A DNA stretch of 64,000 nt from Vigna angularis. Its lineage: Eukaryota; Streptophyta; Magnoliopsida; Fabales; Fabaceae. A program made the position numbers and the translations under genes. Shown one piece after another: positions 24,361-36,800 of the stretch; within the stretch, counting starts at the first letter, position 1; each line of letters opens with the position of its first letter. The stretch is from the NCBI RefSeq assembly GCF_016808095.1, contig NC_068972.1, positions 40,889,029 to 40,953,028 on the forward strand, read 5' to 3'. The notes beneath the pieces are model-generated. The model was not told the origin of the DNA. It did no database searches and was given only the letters and a program-made list of their open reading frames with translations.

Positions 24361-25289
24361 AGTTGTTGCCTTCTAGTGAGAAAACTCCACCTTTCTAAGA
24401 GAAAGGGAGAAGATTCATCCAAAAAAATTATTCAATGATAATAAGTGTTAAAAGTATTAATTGAGTATCCCTTTAATGAGATAATATATATATAAGCTTC
24501 CTAAAATATGAGAAATTAGATATATTAAACAAATTTTATTACTTAGAAATAATTAAGTCTTATATTTTAAAGATATTAGATAATTAATAATTATATTATT
24601 ATTAAATAATCAAATTATTATAGTAATGAACTTATACTAAAAGAAACAACAAAATTGTTGTGTTTTTATAGACACGCAATACAACAATATCATTATATAT
24701 TTATAGGTTTTTTAATATGTCATAGTAAGATTTTAACAAACAAAAGAGATGTACTCTGTCATTTCGTATTAAAGCACTTAGGTCGTTGTTGAATTGTTTG
24801 ATTACTAACATTTACAAAAGTATTGACACTTTTAATACCGAGTTACTATTAGTATAGGTTACCAATTACCATAGTAGCTTTTGACCCAACATCAAGTTCT
24901 CTTCTCCTGTTTTCCTTTTTCATTAAATGAAAATCAGTTTCAATATTTCTTTTCTTTTGTACATAAACGTTGCAGTGAGTTATATAACCCTTTTATTTAA
25001 TTTTATTTTTTCATTTCTAAAGAGTATTAATGCATTAACTACATCAATAAATGCGCCTCAATGAAAGTGGAGAAGTTTGTATTTGTTGTTTATGCTAATT
25101 TTGTTCCTTTCAACACAAAAGGCAGAGACACCCCCAACTATGAGGAAGTCAATAAGGGATGCAGTATCAAAACCTATGAATGATGTTAATATATTAGGTA
25201 TATTAGGTATATTAGAATAATAAGCAAAAGTAAGAAATTACAAAAAACTATATAATAAACAACCACATTCACACATGATCGAAAAAATA
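24361..25289. other. AT-rich spacer, nothing recognisable
   Basis: No ORF or repeat structure beyond a short TATTAGGTA tandem near 25190-25215. Confidence 0.5.
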
Positions 25290-25841
25290 TGCAATATCTA
25301 TGTGGAACGGTTAGCATTCAAGATCAATAGGTCTATCTACTGTAGCAGTGTTTATCGACAACAACGCTCGTCAGCCAGGTCAAACCGCAATAACGCTTGT
25401 CAACCAGACAACGCTCATCAGGCAGGACAAACCGCGACAACGCCCGTCAATTATGTAGATACCGAACGGTCATACACTCAGCACCGTTCGGTCACCACTA
25501 TAGCCAACAAGGGCAATCGGTTTTATTAAATTGGGCTAGCGCTCATTGGGTCAAGTGTCCAGTGGATGATCAAAACAGTCAAAGATATCTGGTTAAAAGA
25601 TATTCATAAAGTTGTTTATGAGCAACCGCCCGAATTTTAAGGGAAGTCTGTTTTCAACCGCCCGTATTTTAAGGTAAGTCTATTTGGCTTGTGACAACTT
25701 ATAAATACAAGGTCAAGGACATCAATAAGACAGGCTCAATTCATACTCCAAAACATTCCACTTACATTCTACTCATGCTTTACTGAGTTCATAATACTCT
25801 ATTACCATAATATCCATTTGTGAGCAACAACTCCTTCAGCA
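25290..25841 (+). repeat. 5' LTR (truncated at its 3' end)
   Basis: Direct repeat partner of 26591 onwards. Homology stops at CTCCTTCAGCA, where the 3' copy continues with CTCCTTCAACAAACACC. Confidence 0.7.
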
Positions 25842-26238
25842 GTCCCCCATGGACTATAAATCAAAGACAGTCCCGCATGGACTATAAACCGAGTAGTAAA
25901 GACAGTCTCCCATGGACTATAAACCGAGCAATAAAAACAGTCCCCCATGGACTATAAATCAAAGACAGTCCCCCATGGATTATAAATCGAGCGGTCAAGA
26001 CAGTCCCCCATGGACTATAAACCGAGCAGTAAAGACAGTCCCCCATGGACTATAAATCAAAGACAGTCCCCCATGGACTATAAATCAATAGACAGTCCCC
26101 CGGGGACTATAATCAAACACAGTCCCCCATGAACTATAAATCAAAGACAGTCCCCCATGGACTATAAACCAAGCGGTAACGACAGTCCTCCCTAGACTAT
26201 ATAAACCAAAGCGGTGAAGATAGTCCCTCATGGACTAT
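25842..26238 (+). repeat. Minisatellite, 13 units of CAGTCCCCCATGGACTATAA type
   Basis: Thirteen imperfect copies follow one another. Short units of about 28 bp (ending ATCAAAGA) are interspersed with longer ones of about 35 bp (ending ACCGAGCRGTAAAGA). Each contains AGTCC...GGACT arms around CCATGG, so each unit can form a small hairpin. The array lies exactly at the break of the 5' LTR and makes up over half of the element's core. Confidence 0.9.
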
Positions 26239-26590
26239 CATCCGAACGATAAAGGCATTTCCTCGACGATCGCTCGCTCATACGCATTCACAAGTACACG
26301 ACCATTCGGCCTCAAAAGTGCTCAACCATGCAGCCTCACAAGTACTAGACCGTTCGGCTTCACAAACATTCGGTCATTTGGTCCAAAAAGTATTCAGCCA
26401 GTCGACTTCATATTGCAGGTAAACAAAAGGCTATCAAAGTCGCTAGTCAACATAGGGAAAAAGTTCTAAAACGAACTCCCATCACAAGCCGATCGGCCAA
26501 TAGAACAAGGACGACCTTCCCAAGCTCATATAAGTCTTATACTTAACCTTGGCTAAAGCCAAACGGTTAACTCAGACTTGGGGGGCATTA

Positions 26591-27208
26591 TGTATAGTAT
26601 GATATCTAGGCCGAACGGTTAGCATCCAAGACCGATCGGTCTATCTACTGTAGCAGCGCTCATTGACAACAACGCTCGTCAATTATGTAGATACCGAACG
26701 GTCATACACTCAACACCGTTCGGTCACCATTATAGCCAACAAGGGCAATCGGTTTTATTAAATCGGGCTAGCGCTCATTGGGCCAAGTGTCCAGTGGATG
26801 ATCAAAACAGTCAAAGATATCTGGTTAAAAGATATTCATAAAGCTGTTTATGAGCAACCGCCCGAATTTTAAGGGAATTCTGTTTTCAACCGTCCGAATT
26901 TATGGTAAGTCTGTTTGGCTTGTGACAACTTATAAATACAAGGTCAGGGACATTAACCAGGCAGGCTCAATTCATACTCCAAAACATTCCGTTTACATTC
27001 TACTCATGTTATACTGAGTTCATAATATTCAATTACCATAATATCCATTTGTGAGCAACAACTCCTTCAACAAACACCTAACTTGAGCGTCGGAGTGTCT
27101 TTTGCAGGTATCTCCCCCCTCAGCTCGGACTTGAAGAACTTGGAGCAGAAGATTCAGAGGTCAGAAAAAGGAAAGTCACGTCAGAAAGGTTAGTGTCTCG
27201 ATCCCACA
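26591..27208 (+). repeat. 3' LTR
   Basis: Starts TGTATAGTATG directly after the polypurine tract and ends about ATCCCACA. It contains TATAAATACAAGGTC as the probable promoter and the TTGAGCGTCGGAGTG signature shared by many plant LTRs. Confidence 0.65.
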
Positions 27209-27841
27209 AAAATATCTACCGAAATAATACATACTTTATATACTTCACAATTTTGCTTGTGGAGGGTAATAACATAAAACATCGTAGCTTAAAATAATAT
27301 ACAAAAGTATATAACCTTGTGTGCTTGGAAAATAAATTTGAATGACTTAAAAAAATTGAAATACATAGTATTTAAATTATTTATAATTAAAATCTTTGTA
27401 TTTTTTAAATATTTTGTTTAGACATTAATTTAAATATTTTACATTTTAAATTTCTTATTTGGATAAAATAATTGATTTTTTCTTTTAAGATAACATTTCA
27501 TTTTGAAAATATGTATTTTAAAATTCAATTTAAATATATAACAATTTTTTTTAAAATGTGTGTGCATAATGTGTATATAAAGAAGGGGTGACTAATTGAA
27601 TTTTATTTTTTTTATTTTTGAGTGAATTTCAAATTTCATTGTTTTAGTTATTTAAAATAAATACTTTATTAAAAATTTAAAATTTATTTTTTCTTTTAAT
27701 TTCTGATTCCAAACAACTTATTTTATCTCAAAAATAAATAAATTATTACTTTCTTAAATTATCTCTTCCAAACACGTTAGAATTAAAAGAGGGGAAGTAT
27801 ATAAACTAACCATGAAAACTGATTCTAACAACTTAACTACC
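27209..27841. other. Spacer between LTR element and TT9 stop
   Basis: AT-rich. The part nearest 27842 is probably the TT9 3' UTR on the minus strand. No ORF is supported. Confidence 0.5.
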
Positions 27842-30800
27842 TCAGTTTTGAGCTAATCCAAAATCATCCTCAAGTAATGGAGCAAGCATATACTCCACGG
27901 CTGATCTCTGTTTGCCCATTTCATTCAGAATCGCTAATTGAGCTTCCTCACAAGCTCTTGCATTTGGGAAACCAAGGGTCCATCTCCCATCTGCCCAATA
28001 ATGATCAGGCATGCTCAGTTGGTTTCCTCTACCTTTGATTGAATAAAACTGTGGGTCAAACTCTCTGATTCGAAGATGCAACCATGAGGAGTGCTGCTCA
28101 TCTATCTTAGGCTGCATCAACCAGGTGAAAGGGGTCAGTGAAACACAACGAAGAAATGAAAACATGATGAGTTGATAAAAGATTATCAAACCCTTGCCCC
28201 CCTAAAAGCTAAAAATTTATGGATTTCTCTGTTATTGTCTTTTGAATTTTAAAAATGAAAACCTGACATGGAAAAATTGGAGTGCTTACGATAAAACTAT
28301 ATAAGGCCATGCGTGCACTCTCAAACAAAACAAAAAAGAGAGGAAAAAAACTCTAAAATGTCAGCAGAAACCGTAATGCTTGACAGCACTCTACCTGTAT
28401 ATCTCTGAGAAAAAAGAGGTAGCTTTGAAGACCAATTTAAAAAACGAGACAACAGAAAGTATATTCACATATTCACATGATTATTATTCTACTTATGTAA
28501 TTAGACTAACATCATCAAAGACTATAAAAGCTCAGAAGGCCACAGAAATGTACACATACACATAGCCCTGCCAACGGAGCAATTGCAATCACAACACCAT
28601 GTCGACTGCGGAATGGGTGCTTCTCTGCTAGAAGCAATTTTCCAACTATTCCACTTGCTACTGGAATCACATATATATCCCTAATTTCAGAATTCGAAAA
28701 TGAAATTCCACAAGGTAGTCCGTACTCTGCAACAGTTACATATGGTTAGAATTTACAGAAGAAAAAGAAATGCCGGAGGCAGAACCAAGTATATAGACAG
28801 GTGCCTACCCAACGAAACATTGGACCCAAAGCTAGCAGATGAAATATTTGAAGAACGAATTACTCCAGAATCATTGGTGGAACTGGAAATCATGTTCAAC
28901 AATGGCTTCTCTGGCAATGCTCCTTTGAAAATAAATGTCCTCAACTGGATGTGGAGAACAAAAGCCTGAATAAACAACTGGTATTAGAAGTATGGAACAA
29001 TGTAATGTTTTGGTCAAACAAGGAAATTCATGAGCTGATTAAATCCCCGCCAAAAATGCAGGAAACGTACGCATTTAAGATAAATTTGATAAAAACAAGA
29101 GAAAAAAGAGAATCCAGAGCCAAATACCAGAGATTATATTAAGGTTCGGCAGAACTTCATGCATAGTAAAAGAAAAGTGATACAAAGTTTATCAAGTCAA
29201 CTTCAATGCCACAAGGGTGCGATGAAATATTTCATTAAACAATTCACAGCCTTCACTATTGGACTCTCTGGTTCATTAAACAAAACAGATTCAACAAATA
29301 CCTCCCCTCTCCTATATTTTCCTCCAACCAAACACTACGTAAAAGATGCTCCAGTTTTACAACGTAGTCATATTGAATTCCATTTGACAGAAGAAGCACA
29401 GGCAATATATGCCTCACTTTGCATTTATTATGCCTTATAAACTTTTTTATTTGGAAAGGTACACTTACCTCCTTTATTATGTGTAATTGCTCAAAAATCA
29501 GAAGGTACAGCAATAAGGAGAGTACATACTACATAATGTAAGTGATATTGGGTAATTTCTCAAAAAGTAGGGATGTAGGTAGGGTACGTACTGACCTCAG
29601 GGGATGCGAGTAAACTAATCACTCCGTTCCTTTTACTAGTTTCCTCTATAGTATCATCCGGTCTTCTATCCCTTCTACTCAAACTATCTTATGTTTAACA
29701 CACTTTTTACACTTGTAACCCTGTCTTATATTTCCCTTTACCCACACAACAATCTCATCTCTGCAATTTGTTTTTCACTCCTGTTCGCACCGTCATACCA
29801 AATATTCTTTACCATAAAGCATTTTTGTAATACATGTCCACTTAAATTTTCCTAATTTTGGTCGGAACCTCTTTTATTTCAATTGTGAAACATTTATTCA
29901 TCCACCCAATATTTTCCAGGCATCTACGATTGACTCACTACTACTCCTACACTTCCAATTGATCTAGCTCCTATGACTCCGGCAACATATGAAAATATTA
30001 TCAAATGGTGTGAGACTCGTGATATAATAATAAGAGTGCCTTGGTGACACACTGGTAATTCATTTGTTTGTCCATCTCAATCTCTTTCTGTTGGTCATTG
30101 ACTTCGGTGCAACTAATCATATATCCAGTAATCGTTCTCTTTTCTTTTTATTTGCTATAGACAATTTGCCTTTATCAATTTTGCCTATGGTTGACAAAAA
30201 AAATCTTCGAGCATTAGAATCACCTAACCCCTCCCATCCATTATTGTAAATTGCCTGACGTAGTCTGTTTTCCATGCAGATTTGTAACATATACACATTG
30301 TCTTTTTGCTCCAGTGTGCCCATGACTAGCCAGTGCCAAGGCTTGATGTAAAGTAAGAACATGGAAAGATGCAATGGGGCTGCATTGATGCAGAGAAGAT
30401 GCCTAAATACCAGTTGGTGCAGAGAAGCTGCTTTCGTAACATGCTTTGGGCTGTAATGACGTGTGTGCAAGGAAAGAGGTATACTTAATGTGGTTTTTGA
30501 GAAGCAGCATCGCTCTATTAGTATAGCTACGAGTGAAGCAATTCTTTCAACATCAGGGACTGCTATGCACACCCAGTTTGGCTCATAACAAAAGGCCTGT
30601 CGCAAATCTCCAACACATATATTGATAATAAATGTGAGCATGGTCTGCATAATTATTTGACAAATTGGAGAGTAAGGAGGTTCCAGGATTATAGGTCTTT
30701 GAAAAAGAAAAAGTGCTGAAAGTACAAAAATGAATTTGAGTAGGTTTGTTTTGGTCTGTAATATAAAGATCTCATGAGAAACCATAAGTATATCTAGGAG

Positions 30801-33800
30801 AGGGGAACTATGTAAATATTTTTTGGATAAGGGTTAGAACACCCAAGTGCTCTACTTTTGATATATCTTTGCCTATCTATAAAAGAAAAAAAAAAAGACT
30901 CGATTGACCCAACCGTATGATATCAGGTAGAATAGTTTGGTGTTGCATGTCAGTCACATGCCTTTACTATCTCTTTTCTTCATCATCGGTATGTGCATTT
31001 GCAGTCTTTCGAATGATAATTCATGCACAATTAGGACATCTTGGGTTGACAAAATTGAAGAAGATGGTGAAGTTCAAAACATTTCTCTAGTTTGAATTGT
31101 TAATCATGTTAGTTACAGAACATTTTCTGTCTTTTCCTGGTAGTCTTAATAAACAAGCTTCATCTCCATTTCGGGACAGTGTATTCTTGTTGGAGGTAAC
31201 TTCATATAAAAAAATTAAGAAACAAAATGTTATGTCAAGTTCAAGTGTGGGAGTAGAAAACAAGCAACAACATTAGTCACTACTTTTGAGCTCATATTGC
31301 TAAAGCAACCCCTCATAAAGCTTAAATTTGAAGAAATTCTCAAATGTACTTTATATGTGACAACTAGGCAGCATTACACATTGTCTCTAATCATTTCTCT
31401 CATAATGAGAGAACCAAATATATTCAGGTAGATTGTCATTTCATAGGACAAAAGTTGGAGTGTAGAGACATTACTAGATTTGTCAAGTCCAAAGAAAAAT
31501 CAACTGGCGTATGCACTAAGTTTCTAAGAGGACCAAGGATCAATCATATTTGCAAAAGTTAAGCACATACAACTTATTTGGTCAAGCTTGAGGAGAAGTG
31601 TAATAATTATAGAAATAAGGCGCAAATCATTTATGTATTATTAGGAACTTTTTGATTTTTTTTCTTGTATCATATCACTATTATTAGAATCAAATATCCT
31701 CTATTTATTATATCGGTATCATTTTCTCGATATAAATAGAGCAATGTTGTTGTCTAAAAAACCCAGAGTTTCAACTCAATATCTTTCTCTTTCCTATTGT
31801 TTAATAAGATCCTTGTGATGTTGTAATATAGATCCAAAGATGCATAAACTATATGTAACTTGTGTTTGATCACCAATTTTCACCTCTAAATCAGACCTAA
31901 TTCATGTCTTGTTGAACTTACATTTCATATCCATACACATACTTAAGAAATTTCAAGCTTTTTTCTACAACCCAAGTTTAGAGTTTAATCGTCTTAGCTA
32001 ATCAACTACAACATGTACTTGTAAATGTATCAAATGCCGTATGAAACAGTGAAATCTGACTTAAACTTCTTATCCTTGTAATTTATATTCAAAAAGAACA
32101 AAGTAATCAAACTAATACGAATCACAATTGGAAAAAAATATGACAGCACCTTCACTACATCAACCATCCTGTGCCATGAAAAATATGAAGCTCTTTGACC
32201 TGTCACAAACATTTTTTTATGAAATCATAAATATAAATAGTACTTGGTTCTGCCCAACATTAAGTAATGACAATACCATTGGTCGGTTGTTGGTGAAGAA
32301 CAAGCTCCAACATGAATAATGGATCTTTGTATTGAGTAGGTTGTTCAAGAACTGCATGCAATAACAGGGATGCGCATTAGAAAAAAAGTATAGACCATTG
32401 TAAGCTAATTTCATATTAGTATAAGGTAATTTATATTAGTAGTACAATCTTAATCCCATCAGATGGACTGTTCTACCTGAATCAAACATCGCCATCGGAA
32501 TCTATCAAAAACCAAAATTTCAATGACCTTCCTTTTTTTCCATTCAATTACAAAAATATGTATGCACCATGTTGGTCTATTTTAAGCATCTATTAGACTT
32601 GTTTTAACTGTTCAAATACCAAGTTACTCAAGAAGATAGTAGGCTCAATCTCTATGTGAACAAATTAATAAATACCTCTTTTACAGCTTTCCAATTCTGC
32701 AATTAGTGTATCTGGAATATGATCTAACCAAACTCCTTCAAGTTCTTTCATAAACTTTACACGTGACTGATCATATGAAGTCTGCCGATGGAAACTAGAA
32801 ACTATAAAACTTTAGAAATTTTGAACATAAACGAAATTTTTGTAATGGTACTTGTTACAAAACGAGATATAATTGTGGAATAATTTTCCTTGATTATTTG
32901 AGGAATAATACATAGGTATTTAAGAAGGAATAAATATCCTAATTAAAGAAATAAATCTCCTGAAATAAAAATCCCAATCACCTAATTTTAGGGATTTCAA
33001 ATAATAAAAGAAATATATAATATTTCCACATATTCTGACAGTACTCATGAACTTATAATAACATGGATAAATCAATGTTAAATCCCATAACATGTATACC
33101 TTATCCAAAATTAAAGATGTAATAAATTGACTGCATGTATACCCAAAATAATAAGTTAACATGTCAAGCATAGTTCGTGAATACATTTATCTATGTTTAT
33201 TGCATACGTAACTAAGAGGCATTTAAACTACATCAGAGAAGAACAAGCTAAATAAAAGAGAGAGAAGAGGTTATGCAGAAGAACGTGCAAATGAATGGAG
33301 ATGAAAAAAAGAAAAGAAAAAGGGAAGATCTTATACAATGGCAGTTGCCTAAGTTCAGGTTTTCATTGGGGAATGCTGGTACAGAATCGATGGGGTCAGA
33401 ACTAGGGAATCAAAATTCAAAAAGTTTATGCTGTGTGGATGTTGTTTACAATTTTGCAAGAGGCGTTATGCAGAAATTTCAAACTGGAAATTGGAAATCA
33501 AATTTTGGAAGTTTGGAGGGAGAACCAAAAGCATATATGATCAAGAAAACAATACAATACAATCAGCAACATACTCATTAGTATGCCATGCTTGAGTGTA
33601 ACATAACATAACAATTCAATGTGTCAGGATATGTACTTGAATGCGGAAACTAAGTTTAGAAATCAAACTGTGCATTTGGACAAGAGAACAATATTGATCC
33701 AGTGGTCAATATGCACACAGGAAAGGAGACATCTTCATGTTTTGTCTTTCATTTTTCTTTTTGGCAGAATCATAAATGTTAAAATCTACATCTATATGGA

Positions 33801-36800
33801 GAGATTATGGGAGAAGATCATAAGTTTTTCTTCTTTTAGCTTTTGTTCTCCTTTTTTTAAATGGGTTGAAGCAACCCAATTGCCTTTATTAATTATATTT
33901 GGTATTGCTGATAACAAAAGAAAAAGATATAACATAACAATTAACCCTCTATTGTTTAGTTCAAATTTTGGTTTCATCATGTGTCTTGTTTCTTGTTCAT
34001 CTTAACATGTCATTAAAGCTTCTCTGACTAATGGTTTAAATTCTGCTTCTTTCATACCCCGTTAAGAAAAGTTGAAATTTGGCATAAGACAGGTGTATTT
34101 GTGTGTTACCCACATTACAAACCTGAAGAACTTTTGCATGACCTTTCATAAAATCTTTCATGTGTTTCAATTTAACAATGTGTTTCATGCATGACATTAC
34201 AAATGTTTTAGGACAGTTGATTCATGCTTAAGAACTTTTCTCCAATATTTCAAGATAGAATTCTTCCTTAGTCTTTGCATATTTAAATTGCTTCGAGAAT
34301 TGTTAGTATGTAATTTAAAACCTTTATGCCAATCGATCCTTACTGATATATTAATATCTAATGGTAATTATTCAACCCTCTCGTCTCTTGTAATAGGATT
34401 TTTTTCTCAGCTGAAATGTTTTCTGTATGCATTAAAGTCCATATCTCTACAACGCATTCTCCTACTAGAAGTTCGTTTTCGGCACAAGATATGAGGTGTG
34501 TATGTGCATTGCTGACATTTCAAACCCAAAGGACTTTTTCGTGTGGTTGATGAACAAGATTTGTAATATAAAACAATTCACACCTACATTTGACAAGTAT
34601 ATTTGTACCAATAGTTGATTCATAAGAATAACATTAATAACTTTTCCGGAATTTATAATCAAAATTCTAGCTTGAACGAATATTTACGTACGTAAGTTGG
34701 CGTCTTTCTGTTATCAAATAGCTATATATTTTGTGACATTTGTCATCTATCATACATGATAAAAAAACCATCGCTAAATATGTTTCTGGGCAATGATATG
34801 ACCATTGTTTTAACCCACACAACGTGACATGATGACAATAACATGCATAATCGATCATCTTTAGATTTAAAGACAAAATTCTAGGTAGAACCTATAGTCC
34901 TAGAACATTAGGAGAAACAGTTTTTGGTCTGGCAGCTTTCATAATTTCATAACTAATCGTGAGATTAATGATACGCTTCTTCTGCATAATGACTAAAATA
35001 TTGTACCTAAATTAGTACCTAGATAATCTTCTAGACTTGACAACTGATGGTAGAATTATTACTGAACCGAAACACCAGAAAGAAAAATAATCAAAAGCTA
35101 TGGAAGTTTCCAAAATTGATACATCTTTAAATTTACTTTATCTAACCAAACTTGTAATAGTAAAATATGAGTATTTCTCCACGCAAGGAGACATCCAGTT
35201 GCAAATGTTAAGAAATTAGATTAAGTTGTTGAGCACTTACAGTGAATAGGAGAAGATTATCACTGTCAAGCTCCATTTTATGGAAGACCAGTAGCTTTTG
35301 CAGGCACCATCCCGCATGCCATAGCATCATTGTTGAGAGGGGTTGCTGGAAGGCTAAAACGTTCAGCAGTGCTTTTAAAATCTGTTAAATTTAAAAGGAG
35401 ATGGTAATTTTGTTATTCTGCATGTTGTACAGAACCCAATTCTACTGAACCAACATAAACAGTAGTAAATAAAAAGGACAATTTGATCTAACACCTAAAA
35501 AGTAATGTTAGATATACCTAAGGCATAAATTTAATGTTTGATCTAACACATAAAATAATAATGTTAGATATACCTCAGGTATAAACTTAACGAAGATACT
35601 TCCATCCACAGTCTTAGATGTTGTGCCATGAGTCTGAAAAATGTACAAACAAAGAATAAAATATAAAATATAAAACGTATAATGGATCTGAAACAAACTG
35701 GTATCAGCTATTGACAAACAAGATATAAACGTATAATGGATCATGTATTAGATTTTTTAAAATCCAATCTAGATTTAATTGAGATCCACTCCTAACAAGA
35801 TAGGTTTTAGTCACATCAAATGCCGCAGATTCCAAAATTTAAAATATTTTTACAAAGAAATAATTTTTCTTTGTAATTTTCTAATTATAAATGCATGTAG
35901 TCCTATAATCGGTTTTAAAAGCAAAAATAAATAGAGCAAAAAGCATGTTAACAACAAGCATCAATTTGTGATTATGGAGGCTAGATGATGATTATATATG
36001 ACTGGAGGGTAGCCATAGTGCAAGAGATAGAGGAAGACCAAAACACCGGGCAAAACCATTAAAAAAGATTTAAAGGACAATGGTTTGTCTAAAGGCATGA
36101 TGGACTCACTATAGAACATTATGGAATCATTTGGCCAATGTAGTCAATCCAACCTAGTTGGTGTTGTATTTTAGCACGGATAAAAAGCTCTGAAATTGTT
36201 TGAGCAAAATATACTGTTTTTAGAATAAATGATCCTTAACAGTTTACAGTGTCAGTAATAGATGTGCCACACTATGACATTCTGAAAATTGATGATCCTC
36301 TTCAATTTAAACGAATATGTCCATCAATACTTACCATCTCATCCCCCATCTCAGATAGCTTACTCATCAGTGACAAGTCACAATCAAGATCTACAAAACC
36401 TGCATGAAATTGAAATAAACAAATAACTCAGTGTTTATAATAAATAACTGTAAGACTACATAAATGAACAAAATTACACTACCTTTACTCTCAATCAGGA
36501 TAAGCAAGAGAAATATTGAAGCTAACAATAGGCTTTGATCCTTACAGAAAAGAAAAGCAAATATTCCACTCCTGCAAAAGTAGCAATTTCATTATATGTA
36601 TACTTAAATACACTGGAACATGACCACTCCTAAATACATTAATGATCTGTCTCAGTAAATGCTTCCTCCTGATGTCAGGAGCTGCATACCCATGCTGAAG
36701 AACAGGTTCTTGATGAATATATAGAAGCATTAATTGCATCACAAGAAAAAGAGAAAATTAAAGTCGAATTGTAAAATGAAAATACAATCTTCAACAATTT

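Larger units (their letters stand above)
25290..27208 (+). mobile_element. Non-autonomous LTR retrotransposon (LARD-like) with minisatellite core
   Basis: Two direct copies of an LTR enclose a short non-coding core. The 5' copy spans about 25290-25841 and the 3' copy 26591 to about 27208. Shared blocks include CTATCTACTGTAGCAG, ATACCGAACGGTCATACACT, GATATCTGGTTAAAAG and TATAAATACAAGGTC (TATA box). A purine-rich polypurine tract, ACTTGGGGGGCATTA, abuts the 3' LTR start TGTATAG at 26591. The 3' copy ends with the phrase TTGAGCGTCGGAGTG and then ...GATCCCACA. The 5' LTR lacks that tail: it breaks at CTTCAGCA and runs straight into tandem repeats. It also carries an extra roughly 80 bp of AACGCTCGTCA-type repeats absent from the 3' copy. 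No gag-pol is present, so any movement would need enzymes from another element. Flanks are A-rich, so the target duplication is ambiguous. Confidence 0.72.

Noticed and set aside
25842..26238. Regular repeats resembling a CRISPR array
   Set aside because: Eukaryotic LTR element context; the units are degenerate tandem copies with no unique spacers of constant length.
33273..33581. 102-aa + strand ORF in TT9 intron 14
   Set aside because: No recognisable motif, Lys-rich low-complexity start, antisense inside an intron.
36542..36742. Minus-strand ORF with protein-like text (HQEPVLQHGYAAPDIRRKHL) between TT9 exons 10 and 11
   Set aside because: Exons 10 and 11 already join in phase, and I found no acceptor/donor pair that inserts this piece in frame. 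It might be a lost or alternative exon, but it is not supported.
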